From NCBI GenBank assembly GCA_003427395.1, contig BFEA01000111.1, positions 798,256 to 825,051 on the forward strand: DNA of 26,796 bases, in the 5' to 3' direction. Numbering within the stretch: position 1 is the first letter of the stretch; every line of letters starts with the position of its first letter. Below, in pieces: positions 9,070 through 15,932 of this stretch. A program made the translations under genes and the position numbers. This DNA comes from Chara braunii (taxonomy: Eukaryota; Streptophyta; Charophyceae; Charales; Characeae). The notes below the pieces were generated by a model that was not told the DNA's origin, searched no databases, and saw nothing but the letters and a program-made list of their open reading frames with translations.

Positions 9070-9224
9070 TATTTTTATTTTTTTAATAACTTTATAATAG
9101 CGCGACGGTCTTGAGAGGTCATCATCTAACTGACCTGCCCAAGTTAATGCTGAATTGTCATATTCCACTCGTCTGCTTCCAGTGGGGTGCTTGAACCCAG
9201 GTCTGTATTTCAACAGTTCTAAAG
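9070..9224 (-). mobile_element. tRNA-derived SINE, copy 2, head-truncated
   Basis: The minus-strand body matches copy 1: AACTGTTGAAATACAGACCTGGG, a B-box-like GGGTTCAAGC (complement of about 9189-9199), GGCAGGTCAGTTAGATGATGA, CCTCTCAAGACCGTCGCGC and an A/T-rich tail at 9066-9095. The A-box portion is missing and a GTT microsatellite abuts the break at 9225. Confidence 0.75.
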
Positions 9225-9225
9225 G

Positions 9226-9263
<38 letters not shown>
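9225..9263 (+). repeat. (GTT)n microsatellite
   Basis: Thirteen GTT units at the truncated head of SINE copy 2. Confidence 0.95.
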
Positions 9264-9541
9264 GAAAGAGAACAACCCGAACCAGTACGAGGAGTGCTGA
9301 TAGGAGCAGACACCTCTAGTTGATCCTGGTTAAACTTGCTTCCGGTTTTAATTGGGGTTTGTAAATATCAATTTTGGTGTTTACGGAGCCTTGAAGATGG
9401 AAACAAACAGTGCCACTCTGATTTTGCAAGCTCTGTAAATTCACAACAAAGTCCTGAAAATCCTGAAGGAATCGCAGGGGTGAATTCCGCATGTAGAATA
9501 GAATTATATAGCATTCCATTTCTTTCGATACTGCTCAATTT
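9264..9541. other. No gene seen
   Basis: Mixed-composition sequence without a recognisable gene or repeat. Confidence 0.5.
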
Positions 9542-9642
9542 CAAATGCAAAGCTCCAGGCTGTGATGATATTCAAAAAGAAAAAAGAAAAAAAAAAGAAA
9601 AAAAAAGAAAAAAAAAGAAAAAAAAACAAATGCAAAGCTCCA
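9542..9642 (+). mobile_element. 69-bp A-tailed retro-insertion with 16-bp target-site duplication
   Basis: CAAATGCAAAGCTCCA occurs at 9542-9557 and again at 9627-9642. Between the copies lie only GGCTGTGATGATATTC and an A tract with regularly spaced G interruptions. A perfect 16-bp direct repeat around a short segment plus an A-rich tail is the hallmark of target-primed reverse transcription with extreme 5' truncation. The unique segment loosely resembles the SINE 3' end (TGATATCTC). Confidence 0.8.
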
Positions 9643-9726
9643 TTTTCGATTTTTAGTCAATGCAAGACTGCTGAACTCAAGAAGAAGTGGAAAGAGTCGA
9701 AGAGCGGACTCAGCGGAATACAGCCT

Positions 9727-9805
9727 AGAAGAAGAAGAAGAAGAAGAAGAAAAAGAAGAAGAAGCCAAGAAAAATGCTCCCAAAAAAAAAAAGAAAAAAA
9801 AAAAG
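9727..9805 (+). repeat. (GAA)n and A-rich tract
   Basis: GAA units and A runs lie directly downstream of the ALKBH2 stop codon on the opposite strand, so the gene's 3' UTR would be pyrimidine-rich. Confidence 0.85.
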
Positions 9806-9811
9806 TGTCAA

Positions 9812-11452
9812 TCAGCGTTCAATCACTAGACGGAAAGTAAGGTTGATTCTTGTGGTGTGGATGCCAGCCCTCCTGGGAACTGAGTGTTCCCAGTCCCTTT
9901 GCGTATACCCCTTCATTACCAGCAGCGACCCATGTTGCAGTGTGAAGCTATACTTGGTCGTGGGACTGGATGACCCCTCCTCCTCTGCCTCCAATCCTTC
10001 CTCCTCCTCCTCCTCCTCCTCCTTCATCCTCCTAGAACCCGACACTTCTTCTCCTAACACCTTGCCACCACCTCTGTCCTTCCCCTCACTGGCTCTCTTT
10101 CCCCGCACACCCCAGAGATCTAACAACGTTCGCGTAGACCGCGACGAGCGCCAGGCCCTCTCAGTCACCCCAGATGCAGCTGCAGCTGCTGCTGGAGTTT
10201 CGTCTGCCCTGTTCTCCTCAGGACTCGAGCTAGCATTCTTCTTCAGAGCATCATCAGCCTGCCCATTTCTCCTTCTCTTCGCAGCCGCCCTGTATTCTTC
10301 CCCCCTTTCTTCTACGTTCTGACCACATACAGACACTGTGATCCTATCTGCTGCGTTTGACGGGGTCCAAGGTGCCTGCTTCACGCTCTGCTCCCAAAAG
10401 TTCACACCTTTTTCCTTCGCTATCCTGCATTCTTCCCCTTCTACTTTCCCACCAGATACAGACACATTCTGACCAGATACAGACACGTTCTGACCAGATA
10501 CAGACACGTTCTGACCAGATACAGACACGTTCTGACCACATACAGACACGTTCTGACCAGATACAGACACGTTCTGACCACATACAGACACTGCGATCCT
10601 GTCTGGTGCGCTGGAGGGGGTCCAAGGTGCCTGCTTCTTCACGCTCTGCTCCCAGAAGTTCACACCTTTTTCCTTCGCTATCCTGCACTCTTCCCCTTCT
10701 TCTCCTTTCCGACCACATACAGACACGTTCTGACCAGATACAGACACGTTCTGACCAGATACAGACTCTTTCTTCGCCGTCTTCTTCCTCCTCAGGAGAA
10801 ACTCGCGACTGGCACCAAGTGTCACCGAAGCTATGGTTGGCTGATCGCCATAGACGGGCTCGTCGTCCGAGTGCCATGCCACGGAGTCTTTTCCGTTGAC
10901 GTACCTATTAATCAACACACTGTTGAACCTCATCCACTCTGGCAACGCCTGATGAAGCTTATCCAGAATCTCCCGCGCAACAGGGAACTCCTCCCAGGAA
11001 TGGACACGTGGCTGATAACCGCTGTACTTGTATCCCCGAACGTCAGAGTCGGCGATGTAGCACGTTTCCCTGGGCTGAAGGGTTTTCCTGCCAAAGACCG
11101 AGATCTCCGGTCGAACCCACGGGATCCCGGCATCGAGAGCCTTCATCCAACGGTCGGCAAGCGCTTTGGGAAATCGCTGTGGGTAATACTCTATACCACA
11201 TCCTTTGCTAATCTGCAAATGAATGTTACCTTCATCATTGAGGATTCGAATGGGTTGGTCGGGTTTCGATCCCTTTACCTTGGCCTCTGATTTTGTCTTT
11301 TTTGTTTTTTTTACGACTCCTTGCACCATCGTCTCCTCTTGTTTCACCCCCAAGGCCAGCAACTGCCTACTGCAGCCAGCAGCCAAAACCTCGCCGGCCG
11401 CCTCCTGTTCCTGTGTGTCTGACAAGCTAGACGAGAGGATGAACCGACACAA
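9812..11452 (-). CDS. ALKBH2: ALKBH2-like Fe(II)/2-oxoglutarate DNA dealkylase with a large low-complexity insert
   Basis: AlkB-family dioxygenases remove methyl groups from N1-methyladenine and N3-methylcytosine in nuclear DNA by oxidative demethylation. The single 546-codon frame shows the ALKBH2 hallmarks: IPWVRPEISVFGR and LQPRETCYIAD (about residues 110-134, substrate recognition), NSVLINRY (177-184, 2OG binding), WHSDDE (iron ligands His194 and Asp196), ASVTLGASREFLLRRK, HGSLLVMKGYTQRDWEHSVP (third ligand His523) and RINLTFR (Arg535 and Arg541, 2OG binding). The C-terminal wording is plant-like. Residues about 224-498 are an insert between HxD and the distal His, containing GQNVSVS/C heptads, a duplicated block with FWEQSV and an acidic run. 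Other ALKBH2 proteins have a few tens of residues there. The start is uncertain: Met1 (11452) gives the longest frame, but Met42 (11329) lies just before a Lys-rich stretch and clear homology begins near residue 66. No intron is needed. Catalytic residues look intact, but folding around the insert is unproven. Confidence 0.88.
   Translation of the reverse strand: MCRFILSSSLSDTQEQEAAGEVLAAGCSRQLLALGVKQEETMVQGVVKKTKKTKSEAKVKGSKPDQPIRILNDEGNIHLQISKGCGIEYYPQRFPKALADRWMKALDAGIPWVRPEISVFGRKTLQPRETCYIADSDVRGYKYSGYQPRVHSWEEFPVAREILDKLHQALPEWMRFNSVLINRYVNGKDSVAWHSDDEPVYGDQPTIASVTLGASREFLLRRKKTAKKESVSGQNVSVSGQNVSVCGRKGEEGEECRIAKEKGVNFWEQSVKKQAPWTPSSAPDRIAVSVCGQNVSVSGQNVSVCGQNVSVSGQNVSVSGQNVSVSGQNVSVSGGKVEGEECRIAKEKGVNFWEQSVKQAPWTPSNAADRITVSVCGQNVEERGEEYRAAAKRRRNGQADDALKKNASSSPEENRADETPAAAAAASGVTERAWRSSRSTRTLLDLWGVRGKRASEGKDRGGGKVLGEEVSGSRRMKEEEEEEEEGLEAEEEGSSSPTTKYSFTLQHGSLLVMKGYTQRDWEHSVPRRAGIHTTRINLTFRLVIER
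10451..10592 (-). repeat. 21-bp minisatellite inside ALKBH2, array A
   Basis: About 6.7 units of AGATACAGACACGTTCTGACC (+ strand; AGAT and ACAT variants) encode GQNVSVS/GQNVSVC on the minus strand. The period is a multiple of three, so expansion keeps the frame. Confidence 0.95.
10711..10767 (-). repeat. 21-bp minisatellite inside ALKBH2, array B
   Basis: About 2.7 further units of the same 21-bp repeat. Arrays A and B belong to a longer duplication of 258 bp: the GEECRIAKEKGVNFWEQSVK block is found at residues 253-272 and again at 339-358. Confidence 0.92.
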
Positions 11453-11585
11453 GGTGTATGTCCAGGTTCCTGCTGATTGCTGCCTTAATCACGAGCAGGA
11501 GCAGGGGAGAAAGCCTCGTTCCACCTCAGCGTCTACCTCCCCCGGATTCCGCCTCCACCCCTCTCCTCTCCAGTTAACCCACGGC

Positions 11586-11589
<4 letters not shown>

Positions 11590-11620
<31 letters not shown>
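11590..11620 (+). repeat. (CT)n microsatellite upstream of ALKBH2
   Basis: About 15 CT units, which is (GA)n on the ALKBH2 coding strand. It lies about 140-260 bp upstream of the candidate start codons, where a 5' UTR or promoter would be. Confidence 0.95.
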
Positions 11621-11622
<2 letters not shown>

Positions 11623-11654
11623 GTATGTAACTGCTCTCCCTCTCCCCTGATGTG

Positions 11655-11658
<4 letters not shown>

Positions 11659-11721
<63 letters not shown>
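11659..11721 (+). promoter_or_regulatory. (CT)n/(GA)n tract, possible GAGA element of ALKBH2
   Basis: About 31 CT units, (GA)n on the ALKBH2 strand. Plant promoters and 5' UTRs often carry such tracts, bound by BBR/BPC GAGA-binding factors. A regulatory role here is inference from position only. Confidence 0.35.
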
Positions 11722-11723
<2 letters not shown>

Positions 11724-11848
11724 CACACAGGATTGTTCCTGACATCTCGCGCGATAACTGCAAATTTTACAAAGGGCACAAACGAGAGCACCAACCAGAA
11801 CCACCGAATCATTCATCCACAACAAATACAGACACGCTTATAAACTCT

Positions 11849-11885
11849 CTGGTAAGTCGGTGAAAATCGAACGAAACAGTCTGCC
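11849..11885 (+). ncRNA. Degenerate hammerhead-ribozyme-like relic
   Basis: The segment CTGGTAA-GTCGG-TGAAAAT-CGAAC-GAAAC-AGTCTGCC aligns without gaps to the hammerhead at 13684-13720. Core changes (CTGATGA to CTGGTAA, GTC to GCC) and a weakened stem II mean it should be inactive. It shows that the motif belongs to a repeated family. Confidence 0.5.
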
Positions 11886-11921
11886 TTTCTCTTTGGAGTC
11901 GTGTATAATAGCCGACATGAC

Positions 11922-11992
<71 letters not shown>
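11922..11992 (+). repeat. (CA)n followed by (GA)n microsatellite
   Basis: A short CA run (11922-11937) passes directly into about 27 GA units with one CGA interruption. Confidence 0.95.
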
Positions 11993-11994
<2 letters not shown>

Positions 11995-12282
11995 GGTTAC
12001 AATGAATGTTAAGAGTACGGCACAAACGACAGGATAAATATCCCAGCACCAAAGATATGGACCATTTCACTTCTCGATTTATGTGTGTCATCCTTGAGTG
12101 CGCAGGCAGGCACCACCATGGTAATCTCTTCTCTCTGTGTACCGTTCCATTTCTTGCCTTAGGGTTTTAGGCTCCTTTTCCTTTTTCTTTTTTTTTTTCT
12201 TTTTTTTTCCCCTAATGTTCGTTTTTCTTTGTTGTTTTCGCTGTTTGTTTTTATGCTGTCCACTGTACGGATTGGTGAAAAA

Positions 12283-12395
12283 CTACCTTCTTCCCCCGAA
12301 TACAACGTATTCGGTCATTATACCTGTATATAGACTGAAAGATACCCCAAATTCAGCTATAATGACCGTACGTTGTATTCGGGGGAAGAAGGTAG
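12283..12395 (+). mobile_element. Foldback (MITE-like) element, family 2, copy 1
   Basis: Inverted arms of about 38-40 bp: 12283-12322 begins CTACCTTCTTCCCCCGAATA, and 12358-12395 is its complement apart from a 2-nt indel. The centre contains TAGACTGAAAGATACCCCAA. No coding capacity. The total is 113 bp. Confidence 0.88.
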
Positions 12396-12466
12396 GCTTC
12401 AAAATTAAAAGGTTTCGGTTTTTTTTTTTGTCCTAAAGCCCAGGGGGAAAACCCTGCAAATTACCA

Positions 12467-12825
12467 ACTGGCTTAGCTCAGTTGGTACACCCCTGCCTGA
12501 CCTGTTGAAATACAGACTCAAGATCGAACTCCACTGGCAGCAGGGCCGTGGTCCCACTAGCACAGAGGATCGGATCGAATGCCTGAATCTGGACGTGTTT
12601 GTGGAGAGGTGCAGAATGTCGAGATTGAACTGCTTTTCTGCATGTCCGCTTAAAACACGTCCAGATTCAGGATATTTATCCAATCCCCTTTGCTGGTGGG
12701 ACCTCGCTCCAGATGACTAAAATACCTAACTGCAGATGACTAAAATACCCAATTATGAAGGACCTACGGCCGGTCAGCTCGATAATGACAATGATATCTC
12801 AAGGGCGGTGCCCTTGGAAACAAAA

Positions 12826-12883
<58 letters not shown>
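12467..12883 (+). mobile_element. tRNA-derived SINE, copy 3, split by a foldback element
   Basis: The head runs 12467-12540: A-box TTAGCTCAGTTGG (12473-12485), GTTGAAATACAGAC, B-box-like AGATCGAACTCC (12521-12532), then CACTGGCAG. The body resumes at 12711 with AGATGACTAAAATACC (duplicated with a 22-bp period), GGCCGGTCAGCTCGATAATG and TATCTCAAGGGCGG, and ends in a long poly(A) (about 12828-12883). The two halves together match the order of copies 1 and 2, so the foldback element inserted into an existing SINE. Confidence 0.78.
12541..12710. mobile_element. Foldback (MITE-like) element, family 3, copy 1, nested in SINE
   Basis: The left arm has GTGGTCCCACTAGCACAGAGG and CTGAATCTGGACGTGTTT. 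The right arm is the inverted GAGGTCCCACCAGCAAAGGGG and CTGAATCTGGACGTGTTT. CAG flanks both ends (12541-12543 and 12710-12712), a possible 3-bp target duplication. No coding capacity. Confidence 0.8.
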
Positions 12884-12899
12884 NNNNNNNNNNNNNNNN
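12884..12899. other. Assembly gap (16 Ns)
   Basis: Unknown bases directly after a poly(A) run. True length is uncertain, and contiguity of the SINE 3' flank is not guaranteed. Confidence 0.98.
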
Positions 12900-13210
12900 C
12901 CCTTTTGAAATCGCCCTTTCGAAAAAAAGAAAAACGCAGAGAGAAGGGGGGGAAAAAAAAAAAAAAAAAAAAAGAAGAAAAAGAAAAGATAGGGGCTCAC
13001 TTAACTACTTGCGCTGGATATCCCTTTTTCTGCACATGAAAATTTTTCAAATGCCAACGTAATATATATTTTTTTTCCATTAATTTGTGTTTCCAATGTA
13101 TTAAAAAATGCAAGGCAGAAAGGGAAAATAAAAGTAAAAGAAGAAAAATTCGAGTCTGGCACGGGCAGCATGAGCTCTCTTGATCGGCATTCGTATGGCC
13201 ACCGGACTAC
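12900..13210. other. No gene seen; A-rich low-complexity stretch
   Basis: Includes a second A/G-rich run (about 12947-12985). No coding or RNA gene recognised. Confidence 0.5.
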
Positions 13211-13321
13211 CGTACTCCCCTGAATACAACCCACGGTAATTACAAATGTATTTGGGGCAATTTTCAGTCTAGAAACAGCAATAATGACAGACGTGCATTC
13301 TTTGCGGGTGGAAGGCGGTAG
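13211..13321 (-). mobile_element. Foldback (MITE-like) element, family 2, copy 2
   Basis: Read on the minus strand it follows copy 1 from end to end: CTACCGCCTTCCACCCGCAA at one end, TAGACTGAAAATTGCCCCAAA in the centre, GGTTGTATTCAGGGGAGTAC at the other. It is diverged, and its arms pair less well than in copy 1. Confidence 0.75.
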
Positions 13322-13396
13322 TAGCAGAAACGACAAAAGCAATGATCACAACAGCATCACAAGAAGACAGACAACATTAAGGTCTCTTCGATGATG

Positions 13397-13434
<38 letters not shown>
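13397..13434 (+). repeat. Poly(A) tract
   Basis: A run of about 38 A followed by pyrimidine-rich sequence. It could be the tail of a retro-insertion, but no element body is recognised upstream. Confidence 0.85.
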
Positions 13435-13439
<5 letters not shown>

Positions 13440-13488
13440 CCTTTTTTTCTTCTTTTTTCTTGATGCAATACCTGCTGGAAATCGGTTC

Positions 13489-13653
13489 CAGGGGGGAGGT
13501 ACCACTAGCAAAGCGGATCGGACTAAGCGCCTGCATCTGGACGATTTGTATGCAGACATGCAGAAAAGATGAGAAATAGCGATTATCTGCAATCTCTCTG
13601 CAAACACGTCTAGATTCAGAAGCTAAATCCAATCCTGTTTGCAGAGAGGGACG
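13489..13653. mobile_element. Foldback (MITE-like) element, family 3, copy 2
   Basis: Matches copy 1 at GAGGTACCACTAGCAAAGCGG, GCATCTGGACG and GCAGACATGCAGAAAAG. The right arm is inverted (GTCCCTCTCTGCAAACAGG and CTGAATCTAGACGTGTTTGC on the complement). The hammerhead segment begins about 30 bp downstream. Confidence 0.75.
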
Positions 13654-13683
13654 TAAAAATGTGTATATAATATATTCAGCCTC

Positions 13684-13720
13684 CTGATGAGTCGGTGAAA
13701 CTCCGACGAAACAGTTTGTC
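13684..13720 (+). ncRNA. Hammerhead ribozyme motif
   Basis: All conserved core segments are present in order: CTGATGA (13684-13690), stem II GTCGG/CCGAC (5 bp, loop TGAAACT), GAAA (13708-13711), a minimal 3-bp stem III closed by a GTT loop (ACA/TGT), and the cleavage triplet GTC (13718-13720). Hammerheads with a very short stem III are known from Penelope-like elements and some satellite-type repeats. The stem I strands (13678-13683 and from 13721) do not pair convincingly, so this copy may be truncated on its 5' side or inactive as a monomer. Confidence 0.7.
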
Positions 13721-13909
13721 ACAGCCCCTCGTTTGTTGTCCTCTTCTCCAGCTCTGCCTACGGTTTACCGGGCAGTTCTGTTTGACGATATATATATATC
13801 GTCAAACAGAACTATATATCGTCAAACAGAACTGCCCGGTAAACCGTAGGCAGAGAGGGAGAAGAGGACAACAAACGAGGGGTGTGACAAACTGTTTCGT
13901 CGGAGTTTC
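13697..13909. repeat. Large palindrome overlapping the hammerhead
   Basis: Arms of about 95 bp (13697-13794 and 13814-13909) are nearly perfect inverted copies separated by a TATATA-rich spacer. The spacer has an extra CGTCAAACAGAAC unit at 13800-13812, and a fourth partial copy lies at about 13949-13966. The right arm repeats stem II 3', GAAA, stem III and GTC on the minus strand but lacks CTGATGA, so only the left end has a complete hammerhead core. Confidence 0.9.
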
Positions 13910-13993
13910 ATATATGAGATATATAATATTTGTAATATAATATATAGTCAAACAGAGCTGCCTACGATATATAATATATGAAATAAACCAGTC

Positions 13994-14150
13994 ATCAATC
14001 ACATCCATCAGATCAATCAAACCCAATCAATCAATCAATCAACCGAACGATCAATTGATCAGTCACACATTCAATCAAACAAACGATCAATCAATCAATC
14101 AATCAGGCGGTCAATCAATCAATCAACCAAACGACCAATCAATCAATCAG

Positions 14151-14190
<40 letters not shown>

Positions 14191-14349
14191 CCAAACGATC
14201 AATCAATCAATCAATCAACCAAAAGATCAATCACTCAATGAACCAAACGATCGATCAATCAATCAATCAACCAAAAGATCAATCACTCAATGAACCAAAC
14301 GATCGATCAATCAACCACTTAATCAATCAATCAATCAATCAGCCAATCG

Positions 14350-14380
<31 letters not shown>

Positions 14381-14382
14381 GA
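13994..14382 (+). repeat. (AATC)n tetranucleotide array with variants
   Basis: A long array of ATCA units interspersed with AACCAAACGATC and GGCGGTC variants. A larger unit near 14216-14315 (CAACCAAAAGATCAATCACT) occurs twice, indicating higher-order duplication. Confidence 0.93.
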
Positions 14383-14699
14383 ATCAGGACAACACTACAA
14401 CTCCTTTTAAATACAAAAGAAAGAAGAAAAAAAAATAAAATAATAAATCAATCCATCAACCAATTAGACTAGAACTGAACAGAAGACAAGTTCCACGTGC
14501 TAACGCGTTCAGTCGACAAGCTCAAAGTCGTCCAGGTGCGGTGCAACAAAGTGATCCGGACCTAAGGTGTAATAAGGCTTGTGTGATGCGCGAAGTTCTT
14601 AATCTTTATTGGGGAATACGGCCTTGTAAGATTCCAGGAAAACAGTCATATTCATGCGTCTACACCTGTGCGCGAGAGGCAGGGGGGGACGAAGATAAT
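14383..14699. other. No gene seen
   Basis: A-rich stretch near 14415-14450, then mixed sequence. No coding or RNA gene recognised. Confidence 0.5.
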
Positions 14700-14855
14700 G
14701 GGCCTCGCCTCCACTACTCAACATCCTACATGCATTTGGACGCTTTTCTGAGCCAGATACGAGCTCCAGATGCAGATGGTGCATTTGGAGTCTAAGATTC
14801 ACAATGCATCGGGCAGATTACCAGCTCCAGAGTGTTGTGTAGTGAAGCGAGGCCC
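14700..14855. mobile_element. Foldback (MITE-like) element, family 4, copy 1
   Basis: The termini are GGGCCTCGCCTCCACTACTC and, on the complement of the right end, GGGCCTCGCTTCACTACACA. AAT flanks both sides, a 3-bp target duplication. It shares its ends with the element at 15096. GGGCC-type ends with 3-bp duplications recall PIF/Harbinger, but the duplication is not the usual TWA. No coding capacity. Confidence 0.82.
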
Positions 14856-15095
14856 AATGTTCACAAGAAGATAGACAAACAGAAAGGGAAAACAATGACA
14901 AACTTACTATTACAGGAAAGTTTTCCACAAGAAACATCCCCTACCTCCTCTCTTCAGCCTACCAAACTCTATCGGAGAGCTGAGTGTGGTCGTCGTTTGA
15001 CCTCCGCTGTACCTGCGGCACCACGTCGACCAAATAATACGTCACCGTATACCCGAAGTACCTGACCCCTTATATTGACACTCTTCGTCGACAAA
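14856..15095. other. No gene seen between two family 4 elements
   Basis: Unique sequence without recognised features. Confidence 0.45.
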
Positions 15096-15217
15096 GGGCC
15101 TCGCTGCACTACTCTCGACATGCACAAAATACAATAATCATGGGGGTGTGTCTTTCCATAATCTGGCCGAAGATTCACTCTCGTTTTGCACATTTCGAGA
15201 GTAGTGCAGCTAGGCCC
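15096..15217. mobile_element. Foldback (MITE-like) element, family 4, copy 2
   Basis: The arms GGGCCTCGCTGCACTACTC and, on the complement of the right end, GGGCCTAGCTGCACTACTC are followed by matching CATG.CAAAA/AATGTGCAAAA. AAA flanks both sides, again a 3-bp duplication. The total is 122 bp. It is related to copy 1 mainly in the termini. Confidence 0.85.
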
Positions 15218-15392
15218 AAAGTCCTGAAAAAAATTCCCGCCATAGCAGTTCTCAGCCGTCAACGGCTTTCGAAATACACGCAAAGTTCGCAGCCAGGAGG
15301 CTGCCCTATACAGGTTGCATTTTGTGGCGTAGCGAGGACGTCTTTTTCAGGAACTGTCGACGACCGATCGGGCGGTAACATGGGTAATTGAA

Positions 15393-15515
15393 GGGTGCGG
15401 TCGCTGTCAGGGCAGAGACAGGTAGGCCGGGTGGTCGGGGTCTAGGGCAGAGACCGGTAGGGTGCGGTCGCTGTCGGGGCAGAGACCGGTAGGCCGGGTG
15501 GTCGCGAGTGCGGTT
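15393..15515 (+). repeat. 67-bp tandem duplication
   Basis: Units start at 15393 and 15460 with GGGTGCGGTCGCTGTC, followed by GGGCAGAGAC.GGTAGGCCGG. An internal GGGCAGAGACCGGTAG repeat adds a sub-period. Confidence 0.85.
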
Positions 15516-15735
15516 GGAGGGGGGCAGACCAGCGGTCACGAAAAGAGGTCAGCGGGCCGTTTTCATGGACGGCGGCCGGTTTTCCATTTCGGGCAATATC
15601 GTGCGAGGGTGCAATTTTCGGATTCCAAAGGCTGGGCCGAAGTGGGTTTGGAGGTGTGCACAGCAGAATGCTGGCGGCAGTCGGGGTGTTCGTATTCGTA
15701 TTCCATTCGAATTCACACATCATGCTGTGCTGTCG

Positions 15736-15932
15736 TAGTAACGGATGCATGTTTCCCTTCTGTGTGGGAAGATGCACTCGTTGTTTTTCCCGGGAGGAGT
15801 TAGGGCTTTGTCGAAAAGGAAAGAGAATGAATGCATCTTCAGCAGAAAGTGGTAAGATGCATCCGTTGGTATTCATAGTAACTGATGCATCTTGCCCTTC
15901 TCTATGGGAAGATGCAGTCATTGTTTTTCCGC
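15736..15932 (+). repeat. Spaced direct repeat of about 56 bp with internal palindrome
   Basis: TAGTAACGGATGCATGTTTC... (15736-15791) recurs as TAGTAACTGATGCATCTTGC... (15877-15932), both with CCCTTCT.T.TGGGAAGATGCA and ending TTGTTTTTCC. Between them AAGATGCATCCGTT (15853-15866) is inverted to the second unit's GATGCATCTT. Function unknown. Confidence 0.8.

Noticed and set aside
10180-10215. GACGAAAC string on the minus strand inside ALKBH2, resembling a hammerhead part
   Set aside because: The upstream segment reads CTGAGGA rather than CTGATGA, no stem II forms, and it encodes protein.
10441-10770. CRISPR-like regular repeat
   Set aside because: The units are contiguous with no spacers, lie inside a coding frame, and the genome is eukaryotic.
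10357-10899. Plus-strand frame with SDQIQTR repeats
   Set aside because: Antisense shadow of the ALKBH2 minisatellite. The ALKBH2 strand carries the conserved enzyme motifs.
12467-12540. Functional tRNA gene
   Set aside because: The A-box and B-box are good, but the cloverleaf stems do not close and the sequence is collinear with SINE bodies ending in poly(A).
14055-14381. Open frame encoding repeated INQS
   Set aside because: Translation of the (AATC)n microsatellite.
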